Origin: Candidatus Pacearchaeota archaeon UBA284
GTDB taxonomy: Archaea; Nanobdellota; Nanobdellia; Pacearchaeales; UBA284
Assembly (NCBI GenBank): GCA_002499185.1
Contig: DAKN01000001.1
Location: 1-10,879, forward strand
Length of the DNA stretch: 10,879 bases
Reading direction: 5' to 3'
Under the pieces are notes generated by a model. That model was not told the DNA's origin and did not search any database. It saw nothing but the letters and a program-made list of their open reading frames with translations. The translations under genes and the position numbers were made by a program. Position 1 is the stretch's first letter. Every line of letters starts with the position of its first letter. Shown here piece after piece: positions 6,315-10,879 of this stretch.

Positions 6315-6719
6315 ATGAAAAAAGGAATCTTTTGGGCAATTTTGGGATTAGTCGCAATAATTGTTATAATTGCCTTTCTTTTGGGACTATCAAACCTAAA
6401 TCCAACAACAATTATTTTAGAAGATGGAATGAAATTAGATAATAATTTATGCTCAAAAATTGAGGCAGTTTCCGGAAATAAAATTATTCTAATATCTCAA
6501 TTAGGGTGCCCACATTGCGCTGTCACAATTAATATTCTTAGAGAAATAGAACAAGAACAAAACAAAACCTTTGCATATTATGACCTCGCAATAGGTCATG
6601 AAAGAGAAAAAGTTCTTGAAGAGATGAATATTCTTCCAAAGGGTGTTCCAACACTTATAGCTAACTGTAAAGTTTATGTTGGGCAGAGAACAAAAGAAGA
6701 TTATCTAAAAGTGGTGTAA
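6315..6719 (+). CDS. Membrane-tethered thioredoxin-fold protein with CPHC active site
   Basis: Thioredoxin-like thiol-disulfide protein of 134 residues. Seen: an N-terminal membrane anchor at about 5-25, a short linker, then a thioredoxin fold with strand KIILISQ leading to C65-P-H-C68, the active-site dipeptide type of DsbA, and a cis-proline loop KGVPT with P112. Two further cysteines (C46 and C118) could form a second pair. The anchor with the basic KK at the start puts the domain outside the membrane. CPHC sites usually make an oxidising or isomerising enzyme, so it may form or shuffle disulfides in exported proteins such as its upstream neighbour. It could equally be reduced by the CcdA-like carrier at 8381. 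It is only 1 bp from the ZIP gene. Confidence 0.85.
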   Translation: MKKGIFWAILGLVAIIVIIAFLLGLSNLNPTTIILEDGMKLDNNLCSKIEAVSGNKIILISQLGCPHCAVTINILREIEQEQNKTFAYYDLAIGHEREKVLEEMNILPKGVPTLIANCKVYVGQRTKEDYLKVV

Positions 6720-6720
6720 A

Positions 6721-7467
6721 ATGAGTTATCTTTTTTATGCATTAGCTAGTGTTTTTATAATAAGTTTGCTTTCTTTAGTGGGTGTTTTTACATTATTTTT
6801 TAAAAAAGATAAACTTGAAAAAATAATATTTTTCTTAGTTAGTTTTTCAGCAGGTGCATTATTGGGAGTTGCTATTTTACACTTATTACCAGAGGCAATC
6901 TCACAAGATAATTCTATAATAAAAATCGGAATTTACTTTTTATCAGGGATTCTTTCTTTCTTTATTTTAGAAAAAATAGTTCATTGGAGACATTGTCATA
7001 TTCGAACTTCAAAAAAACACCCCCATAGTTTTGGAATAATGAATATAGTGGGTGACGGAATTCATAATTTTGTTGATGGGTTGATAATAGGTTCATCATA
7101 TATCATTTCTATACCATTAGGAATAACAACCACTATTGGGATGATTGCACACGAAATACCCCAAGAAATAAGTGATTTTGGAGTTTTACTTTATGCAAAA
7201 TTTACAAAGAAAAAAGCCCTTTTGTTTAATTTTTTAAGTGCATGTCTAGCTATTTTAGGAACAATAATTGCTTTGATTCTTACAGGGCAAATTGAAGGAT
7301 TATCTACATTTTTAATTGCTTTTGGAGCAGGTGGATTTGTGTATATAGCGGGAAGCGATTTAATACCTGAATTGCATAAAGAAACAAAAATTAAGAAATC
7401 ATTAATGCAGTTATTGGGTATAATTCTTGGAATACTTTTTGCAATATTTGCATTGTTTTTAGAATAA
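6721..7467 (+). CDS. ZIP family divalent metal transporter
   Basis: ZIP (SLC39-like) transporter of 248 residues, a usual size for prokaryotic members, importing Zn2+ or another divalent metal. Seen: eight hydrophobic stretches, the two metal-site motifs HNFVDG (H115, N116, D119) and HEIPQE (H144, E145, E149) that form the binuclear metal centre in the fourth and fifth membrane helices, and an upstream histidine-bearing loop (H88, H91, H93, H100, H102) that may bind or sense metal. HEIPQE is typical of zinc-transporting members. It begins 1 bp after the stop of the CPHC protein, so the two are almost surely cotranscribed and perhaps translationally coupled. Fe2+ transport to feed the IscU system is possible but not shown by sequence. 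Confidence 0.93.
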   Translation: MSYLFYALASVFIISLLSLVGVFTLFFKKDKLEKIIFFLVSFSAGALLGVAILHLLPEAISQDNSIIKIGIYFLSGILSFFILEKIVHWRHCHIRTSKKHPHSFGIMNIVGDGIHNFVDGLIIGSSYIISIPLGITTTIGMIAHEIPQEISDFGVLLYAKFTKKKALLFNFLSACLAILGTIIALILTGQIEGLSTFLIAFGAGGFVYIAGSDLIPELHKETKIKKSLMQLLGIILGILFAIFALFLE

Positions 7468-7497
7468 ATTTAAACTAAATTCTAAAATATCAAAACA

Positions 7498-7505
7498 TTT
7501 AAATA
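7498..7505 (+). promoter_or_regulatory. TATA box for the DUF5320-like module
   Basis: TTTAAATA, identical to the boxes at 5445 and 8020. With a 26-nt spacing the transcript would start near 7527, giving a 9-nt leader to the ATG at 7536 or a 27-nt leader to the ATG at 7554. Confidence 0.55.
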
Positions 7506-7508
7506 GTA

Positions 7509-7528
7509 TTATGAATATATATTCATAA
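7509..7528. promoter_or_regulatory. Perfect 20-bp palindrome, candidate operator
   Basis: TTATGAATATATATTCATAA is a perfect palindrome directly downstream of the TATA box and overlapping the predicted transcription start. Its core, GAATA-TA-TATTC (7513-7524), recurs as GAATA-AA-TATTC at 8034-8045 in front of the DUF134 gene, in nearly the same position relative to TATA. A repressor bound here would block RNA polymerase. The DUF134 protein encoded nearby is the leading candidate ligand. Confidence 0.65.
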
Positions 7529-7535
7529 CTAAATT

Positions 7536-7685
7536 ATGGGGGATAAAACAAAAATGCCAAATTTTAATGGAACTGGACCAAGAAGGGGTTCAACTGGACC
7601 AAGAGATGGAAGAGGACAAGGTAGAGGAAGAGCTAGTGGAAAGGGAATAGGAAAAAAGAAAGGTGGGAAAAAAGGAAGTTGTTAA
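7536..7685 (+). CDS. 49-residue Gly/Arg/Lys-rich peptide, DUF5320-like N-terminus
   Basis: Small ORF (49 codons) translating to MGDKTKMPNFNGTGPRRG..., continuing through GPRDGRGQGRGRASGKG to a Lys/Gly-rich end and a final Cys. From Met7 it matches the start of DUF5320 proteins (MPxFNGTGP..GP), and parallels the neighbour at 7728 (MPGQDKTGPNGQGP), but lacks that protein's coiled-coil half. The reasons to call it real are its own TATA box and operator, the resemblance to DUF5320 and the short gap (42 bp) before the DUF5320 gene. The start could be the ATG at 7554, preceded by a GGGGGAT SD-like stretch at 7538-7544. The basic, disordered composition suggests nucleic-acid or protein binding; function unknown. 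A degraded or shortened paralogue of its neighbour is the alternative. Confidence 0.6.
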   Translation: MGDKTKMPNFNGTGPRRGSTGPRDGRGQGRGRASGKGIGKKKGGKKGSC

Positions 7686-7714
7686 TATTGCTTCTTTTAA
7701 TTAAATAAACTATT

Positions 7715-7720
7715 GGAGGT
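7715..7720 (+). promoter_or_regulatory. Strong Shine-Dalgarno GGAGGT for the DUF5320 gene
   Basis: GGAGGT lies 7 nt before the ATG at 7728. It decides this start against an in-frame TTG at 7713, which lies within the SD itself. This is one of the clearest SD sequences in the window and is expected for a gene read as the second in a transcript. Confidence 0.8.
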
Positions 7721-7727
7721 ACATAAA

Positions 7728-7988
7728 ATGCCAGGACAAGATAAAACAGGACCAAATGGACAAGGGCCTATGACTGGAAGAGGATTAGGACCATGTGGAA
7801 TAGGAATGCGTAGAGGATTTAATAGAGGATTTGGTAGAGGAATGGGATGGAGATGTTTGGGAAGATACTCATATACAGAACCAATTAACTTAACAAAAGC
7901 AGATGAAAAGAAAATCCTTGAAGCAGAACTTAAAGAAATTGATTTAGAAAAACAAGAGATAGAAAAAAGATTAAAAGAGATAAAATAA
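7728..7988 (+). CDS. DUF5320 family protein
   Basis: 86-residue protein. Seen: N-terminal MPGQDKTGPNGQGPMTGRGLG, the hallmark of the DUF5320 family, then C23 in GPCG, a Gly/Arg/aromatic-rich low-complexity region (26-46) with C43, and a charged C-terminal helix (57-86) with coiled-coil character. Family function is not established; members sit beside NifB/NafY-like dinitrogenase-cofactor-type proteins, Mrp/NBP35 ATPases and DUF134 regulators in anaerobes, so a link to metal-cluster handling is suspected. Here the DUF134 gene follows directly, but no NifX/NafY-like or Mrp gene is in the window. It is preceded by a shorter DUF5320-like peptide, probably in the same transcript. Confidence 0.85.
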   Translation: MPGQDKTGPNGQGPMTGRGLGPCGIGMRRGFNRGFGRGMGWRCLGRYSYTEPINLTKADEKKILEAELKEIDLEKQEIEKRLKEIK

Positions 7989-7990
7989 TC

Positions 7991-8013
7991 TTTCTCTTGT
8001 TTTTTTCTTTTTA
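7991..8013 (+). terminator. T-rich stretch after the DUF5320 gene, probable oligo-T terminator
   Basis: A pyrimidine-rich run with seven consecutive T at 8000-8006 and five T at 8008-8012 follows the stop within a few bases. Archaeal transcription often ends at such oligo-T tracts without a hairpin. The next gene has its own promoter, which supports an end here. Confidence 0.5.
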
Positions 8014-8019
8014 GTAAAA

Positions 8020-8027
8020 TTTAAATA
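8020..8027 (+). promoter_or_regulatory. TATA box for the DUF134 gene
   Basis: TTTAAATA, centred about 25 nt before the ATG at 8049, with no SD, fits a leaderless promoter. Confidence 0.6.
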
Positions 8028-8033
8028 ATAAAC

Positions 8034-8045
8034 GAATAAATATTC
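8034..8045. promoter_or_regulatory. GAATA-AA-TATTC dyad, candidate operator
   Basis: Second copy of the GAATA-N2-TATTC dyad found at 7513-7524, lying between TATA box and start codon of the DUF134 gene; its centre is about 15-16 nt past the TATA centre (17 nt at the first site). The right half extends as TATTCAT in both. Suggests that the DUF134 protein represses its own gene and the upstream DUF5320-like module. Confidence 0.6.
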
Positions 8046-8048
8046 ATT

Positions 8049-8330
8049 ATGGCGCGTCCAAGACTTTGTAGAAGAATAGGGTTTAATCCAAATATAACTT
8101 ACTTTAAGCCACAAGGTATTCCCTTAAGGGAATTAAAGGAAACATTATTGGAGATTGATGAATTTGAAGCAATAAGATTAAAAGATCTTGAAGGATTAGA
8201 ACAAGAAGGATGCGCCAAAAAAATGAATATTTCTCAACCAACATTCCATAGAATATTATTATCTGCTAGAAAAAAAATTACTGATGCAATTATAAATGGA
8301 AAGGCAATAAAGATAATCAAGAAAAATTAA
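8049..8330 (+). CDS. DUF134 (UPF0251) DNA-binding regulator
   Basis: 93-residue predicted transcription factor of the DUF134 family. Seen: the family signature MARPRLCRRIGFNPNITYFKP at the N-terminus, IPL..L.E..L.IDEFEAIRL in the middle, and a sigma-70-region-4-like helix-turn-helix at about 50-77 (GLEQEGCAKKMNISQPTFHRIL). Length is typical. Family members are found with DUF5320 and Mrp/NifX-type genes in anaerobes and are predicted regulators; the natural signal is unknown. C7 is a conserved family position; C55 lies in the HTH. The gene has its own leaderless promoter with a candidate operator also present before the DUF5320-like module, which suggests negative autoregulation. Confidence 0.93.
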   Translation: MARPRLCRRIGFNPNITYFKPQGIPLRELKETLLEIDEFEAIRLKDLEGLEQEGCAKKMNISQPTFHRILLSARKKITDAIINGKAIKIIKKN

Positions 8331-8380
8331 TTTCTTGAAAATATTTAAAAATAAAATAATTTATTTAATTAAATAAAAAG

Positions 8381-9079
8381 ATGGTAGAATTAACGATTCC
8401 GACAATTTTGGCATTGGCAGCGGCAGATTCTGTAAATCCCTGCGAATTAGCTGTTCTGGTGCTAGCCCTGGTGGCAATATTAACTAGAGATCCACGAAAC
8501 AGAAAAAAGGTTCTTCTAACAGGACTATCTTTCACATTAGCAATATTTATCATGTATTTAATTTATGGCTTGTTTTTAGTTGAAGTATTTACAAGATTAA
8601 CAGCCATAGCAACAGTGCAGGTTTGGATTTACAGAGTTCTTGGAGCATTTGGAATAATTCTTGGAATTGCAAACATAAAAGATTATTTCTCTTATGGCGG
8701 ATTAGGATTTAAAACAGAAGTTCCGGGAAAATGGCGTCCTAGCATGAAAAATATAATCGCTAAAATTTCATCTCCTGGCGGAGCATTTGTGGCCGGAATA
8801 TTAGTTTCATTTTTCTTAACTCCATGCACGATGGGCCCGTATGTAATTTGCTGCGGATTGTTAAGTGGATTGGGAACATTGCAATCTCTTCCTTGGCTTT
8901 TGCTTTATAATCTAATTTTTGTATTACCTATGATTGCAATTACTTTAATAGTCTATCTCGGATTTTCTTCAATAGAATCAATATCTGGCTGGCGTGAAAG
9001 CAATTTGAGATTATTACATTTAATAGCCGGAATAATCCTAGTAATTATTGGGGCGCTCTTGGTTTTAGGAATAATTTAA
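8381..9079 (+). CDS. CcdA/DsbD-type membrane thiol-disulfide carrier
   Basis: Integral membrane protein of 232 residues in the cytochrome c biogenesis/DsbD transmembrane family, which passes reducing equivalents from cytoplasmic thioredoxin-like proteins across the membrane. Seen: about six membrane segments (roughly 6-34, 45-68, 80-98, 133-160, 168-195, 208-231) and the paired cysteines in equivalent helices, C21 in SVNPC and C149 in FLTPC, the redox couple of the family, each after a Pro. Extra cysteines C157 and C158 are present. No periplasmic or thioredoxin domain is fused, so it must work with separate partners: the glutaredoxin (5474) or reductase (9930) inside and the tethered CPHC protein (6315) outside are candidates. 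No cytochrome c genes are seen, so a general thiol role is more likely. Confidence 0.88.
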   Translation: MVELTIPTILALAAADSVNPCELAVLVLALVAILTRDPRNRKKVLLTGLSFTLAIFIMYLIYGLFLVEVFTRLTAIATVQVWIYRVLGAFGIILGIANIKDYFSYGGLGFKTEVPGKWRPSMKNIIAKISSPGGAFVAGILVSFFLTPCTMGPYVICCGLLSGLGTLQSLPWLLLYNLIFVLPMIAITLIVYLGFSSIESISGWRESNLRLLHLIAGIILVIIGALLVLGII

Positions 9080-9096
9080 AATTAAAATAAACAAAA

Positions 9097-9522
9097 ATGG
9101 CAGAAGATTTATACCTTAAAAATAAAAAAGAAATAAAAAAAATTATTGAAGGAGTTCTAGATGGAAGAATGAAATATTTAGAAGCAGCTGATAAAATTAG
9201 AAGAATAGATAGGGTACAAGAGATACATTACAGAAAGAGACAGGAGTTTGCACTCCATGCTGGTTCAGATACAACCCATTTACAAGATTACTCTGTAGGT
9301 AAAAGCATATTAAAAAGAGATAAAGAAAAAGACATGACTGAATTGGACAAACTTGCAATGGTGTTAAAATTATTTTCAGAGACAAACAACCCAAGAGCTC
9401 ACTCAAGTGTAGAAATTTCTGCGCAAATATCCACAAAACACCACGTAGAAGGTTATAAAAAAGCTGAAGAAAAAGCAGGTATTAAAGATGCTTACTCAAA
9501 ACTTGTAATAATTAATGCATGA
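9097..9522 (+). CDS. Hypothetical protein, unrecognised family
   Basis: 141 residues with no motif I recognise. Seen: a charged N-terminal helical part (1-50, Lys/Glu/Ile-rich), a central stretch HYRKRQEFALHAGSDTTHLQDY with several His, a second helical part (78-95), and NNPRAHSSVEISAQISTKHHVEGY before a basic end. No signal peptide or membrane segment, so probably cytoplasmic. It begins 17 bp after the ccdA-like stop without an SD. Its last 31 bp overlap the 3' end of the gene on the other strand (9492-9833). Lysine-rich AT-biased codon use matches the neighbours, which supports it as coding. Confidence 0.6.
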   Translation: MAEDLYLKNKKEIKKIIEGVLDGRMKYLEAADKIRRIDRVQEIHYRKRQEFALHAGSDTTHLQDYSVGKSILKRDKEKDMTELDKLAMVLKLFSETNNPRAHSSVEISAQISTKHHVEGYKKAEEKAGIKDAYSKLVIINA

Positions 9523-9833
9523 TTATATTTTGTTATTTTATCTAAAACTTCTTTTTTAACTTCGTCTATTTCTTGAGATGATTTCTTTTTTGTTTTATAA
9601 AGAAGATACTTTTTGAAAAGATCTGCCTTATCTTCTAATTTTTCCCTAGAAATCTTGTCATTTCTTATTGCTCTGAAAATAAGGGGAGCGATTTTCATCA
9701 TATATTTTTCATTATCAAACTTAGGATGATAATATTTGTTTACTAAATATGCGCCCTTGGCTAAAGATGTCCCTAATAAGTTTATTAAATCAGAACGTTT
9801 CTGAAAATCCATATCTTTAAAATAATTTACCAT
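9492..9833 (-). CDS. Hypothetical small protein, unrecognised family
   Basis: 113 residues, unrecognised. Seen: mostly charged, helical composition throughout, aromatic residues in the N-terminal half (YLVNKYYHPKF, KYMMKIAPLIFRAIRND), then a Lys/Glu-rich segment (56-103). No cysteines, membrane segments or signal peptide. A TATA-like box lies about 26 nt before its ATG on the minus strand, a leaderless arrangement like that of its neighbours, which favours a real gene. It converges on the gene at 9097 with a 31-bp 3' overlap and diverges from the trxB-like gene with about 96 bp between starts. Confidence 0.65.
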   Translation of the reverse strand: MVNYFKDMDFQKRSDLINLLGTSLAKGAYLVNKYYHPKFDNEKYMMKIAPLIFRAIRNDKISREKLEDKADLFKKYLLYKTKKKSSQEIDEVKKEVLDKITKYNHALIITSFE

Positions 9834-9855
9834 TATAAAGTAATTATAATCTGGG

Positions 9856-9863
9856 TTTAAAAA
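9856..9863 (-). promoter_or_regulatory. TATA box for the 9492-9833 gene
   Basis: Reads TTTTTAAA on the minus strand and is centred about 26 nt before the ATG at 9833, the same spacing as the other leaderless promoters here. Confidence 0.5.
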
Positions 9864-9897
9864 CTTTCGGTTTATTTAGATTGTTTCAATAAAAGTT

Positions 9898-9907
9898 AAA
9901 TATAAAA
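9898..9907 (+). promoter_or_regulatory. TATA box for the thioredoxin-reductase-like gene
   Basis: AAATATAAAA, centred about 27 nt before the ATG at 9930, with no SD: leaderless promoter. Two copies of AAAGTTAA flank it (9892-9899 and 9914-9921). Confidence 0.6.
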
Positions 9908-9929
9908 AGCAAAAAAGTTAAGTCAAAAT

Positions 9930-10879
9930 ATGGCAGAAAAAAAGAAGGATAAAATTTATGATGTAGCAATTATTGGTGCAGGACCTGCAGGCATGAGTGC
10001 TGCAATATATGGTTCTAGATATAATCTTAAAACAATAATTTTTGATCCACAATCTGGTGGAACAGCAAACTGGGCACATGAAATAGAAAATTATCCCGGT
10101 TTTGATAAAATCGAAGGTGTAGAATTAATGTCAAAATTTAGGAAACAGGCAGAAAAAACAGGAGCAGAATTTGTTGATGAAACAATTAAGGACATAATAA
10201 AAGAAAAAGAAAATTTTATTGTTAAAACAGAAACCCGAGAAAAACAGGATTTTTCTGGGCCCCAAAAATCTAAGGGATTTTTGAGGGAGAAGACTTTTAA
10301 TGCAAAAACTATAATTATTGCAACAGGAACACAAAAAAGAAAATTGAATATTCCAAGCGAAGAAAAATATGCTGGGAAAGGAGTTAGCTATTGTGCAACC
10401 TGCGACGGACCATTATTCAGAGAAAAAATAGCCTGCGTAATTGGGGGAAGTAATGCTGCTGCAATGTCTGCATTATTATTGGCAGAATATTGCAAAAAAG
10501 TTTATCTTATTTATCGAAATAAAGAATCTGAATTAAAAGCAGACCCAATTAGAATAAGACAAATGAAGAAAAACAAGAAAATATCTTTTATTTTTGATGC
10601 AGAAGTTAAAGAGATAAAAGGTAAGATATTTGTTGAATCTATAACTTTAACAAACGGCCACGAAATTATTACAAATGGCGTTTTTGTTGAAATCGGAAGC
10701 ATACCATCTACTTATTTAGCGCAAAAACTCGGATTAAATTTAAACAATCAAGGATATCTTGTAACTGATGATTTTATGAAAACAAACATTCCAGGAATTT
10801 TTGCCTGTGGTGATATAATCAATAAGAAATTAAGACAAATTGTTACAGCAGCAAGCGATGGTGCAATAGCAGCATATAG
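9930..10879 (+). CDS. trxB: Thioredoxin reductase-like flavoprotein, C-terminal end cut by window edge
   Basis: FAD-dependent low-Mr thioredoxin reductase family: takes electrons from a pyridine nucleotide or other donor to reduce thioredoxin/glutaredoxin-type proteins. 316 codons plus 2 bases are visible; no stop is reached, so a few residues are probably missing. Seen: FAD motif IIGAGPAG at 14-21, ENYPGF at 53-58, ATG at 131-133, the redox-active C155-A-T-C158-D, the nucleotide-binding loop VIGGSNAA at 170-177, and FAD-binding ACGD at 292-295 followed by RQIVTAASDGA. The NADPH phosphate motif (HRRxxxR in E. coli TrxB) reads YRNKESELKA, so cofactor use may differ. Residues about 102-121 are an insertion relative to typical members, coded by a palindromic sequence. 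Likely reduces the glutaredoxin or feeds the CcdA-like carrier. Leaderless start. Confidence 0.93.
   Translation, partial: MAEKKKDKIYDVAIIGAGPAGMSAAIYGSRYNLKTIIFDPQSGGTANWAHEIENYPGFDKIEGVELMSKFRKQAEKTGAEFVDETIKDIIKEKENFIVKTETREKQDFSGPQKSKGFLREKTFNAKTIIIATGTQKRKLNIPSEEKYAGKGVSYCATCDGPLFREKIACVIGGSNAAAMSALLLAEYCKKVYLIYRNKESELKADPIRIRQMKKNKKISFIFDAEVKEIKGKIFVESITLTNGHEIITNGVFVEIGSIPSTYLAQKLGLNLNNQGYLVTDDFMKTNIPGIFACGDIINKKLRQIVTAASDGAIAAY
10248..10283. repeat. Palindromic repeat inside trxB, similar to the hairpin after iscS
   Basis: GATTTTT (10248-10254), then AAAAATC (10264-10270), then GATTTTTG (10276-10283): the middle arm can pair with either flank. The right pair (CAAAAATC 10263-10270, loop of 5, GATTTTTG) is an 8-bp perfect stem, extendable past one mismatch. 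The 19-mer AAAAATCTAAGGGATTTTT (10264-10282) matches AAAAATCCTTCGGATTTTT (3047-3065) at 15 of 19 positions, with the arms conserved and the loop varied. It codes in frame for part of the apparent trxB insertion. Confidence 0.5.

Noticed and set aside
7713..7727. TTG start extending the DUF5320 protein by five residues
   Set aside because: The TTG lies inside the strong SD GGAGGT that serves the ATG at 7728, and the family begins with MPG.
9197..9436. Minus-strand open frame of 79 codons opposite the unknown gene at 9097
   Set aside because: Leu/Phe/Cys-rich, no promoter, antisense to a longer Lys/Glu-rich frame that matches the coding style of the neighbours.
10237..10291. GAGAA pentamers flanking the trxB palindrome as a target-site duplication
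   Set aside because: They are 50 bp apart, which is not a multiple of three, so a simple insertion between them would have broken the reading frame; pentamer matches are expected by chance.
10131..10334. Minus-strand Cys/Phe-rich open frame of 67 codons inside trxB
   Set aside because: Phe/Cys-rich composition is what the reverse complement of Lys/Glu-rich AT-biased coding gives; the plus-strand frame is a clear TrxB.
1..10879. Search for CRISPR arrays, tRNA or rRNA genes, transposases and attachment sites
   Set aside because: No regularly spaced direct repeats, no tRNA cloverleaf-like GC-rich segment, no transposase or integrase motifs and no terminal inverted repeats were seen by eye.

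Overview
This AT-rich window reads as part of an archaeal chromosome, most likely a small-genome DPANN lineage (Woesearchaeota/Pacearchaeota-like). The reasons are TATA boxes sitting 25-28 nt before start codons with no Shine-Dalgarno sequence (apparently leaderless mRNAs), archaeal-type small regulators, a DUF134 + DUF5320 cluster, and very tight gene packing (no gap over 110 bp). The lineage is inferred from gene style only; no rRNA is present.

Layout. Left edge, minus strand: htpX (zinc membrane protease, C-terminus cut off by the window edge), preceded by lemA. A divergent promoter region of about 90 bp then opens a long plus-strand cluster. This holds an HTH regulator with a CxxC-X10-C tail (1471), the cysteine desulfurase iscS, a small DUF1858 CIGC protein, a HAD phosphatase, the Fe-S scaffold iscU, a PP-loop tRNA-thiolase-like protein fused to an NFACT-R-type domain, and a glutaredoxin. 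Together they look like a sulfur-mobilising operon: IscS takes sulfur from cysteine, IscU builds clusters, the PP-loop protein probably thiolates RNA, and the regulator may sense Fe-S or thiol status. A membrane block follows: a four-TM protein with a six-cysteine external loop, a membrane-tethered CPHC thioredoxin-like protein, and a ZIP metal transporter.

From 7498 to 8330 lies a small regulatory module: a 49-codon Gly/Arg/Lys-rich peptide, a DUF5320 protein and a DUF134 DNA-binding protein. The two promoters of this module carry the same dyad, GAATA-N2-TATTC, between the TATA box and the start, a strong hint of autoregulation. Then come a CcdA-like membrane thiol carrier, two unknown genes that converge and overlap by 31 bp, and a thioredoxin-reductase-like flavoprotein that runs off the right edge two bases into its next codon.

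Reading the redox genes together, the window holds a reductase, a glutaredoxin, a CcdA-type carrier, an outward-facing CPHC protein and a Cys-rich membrane protein, i.e. the parts of a possible electron path from cytoplasm to cell surface. That path is inference. The most noteworthy non-coding signals are the paired GAATA-N2-TATTC operators and a palindromic sequence inside trxB that resembles a hairpin after iscS and appears to supply an in-frame insertion.
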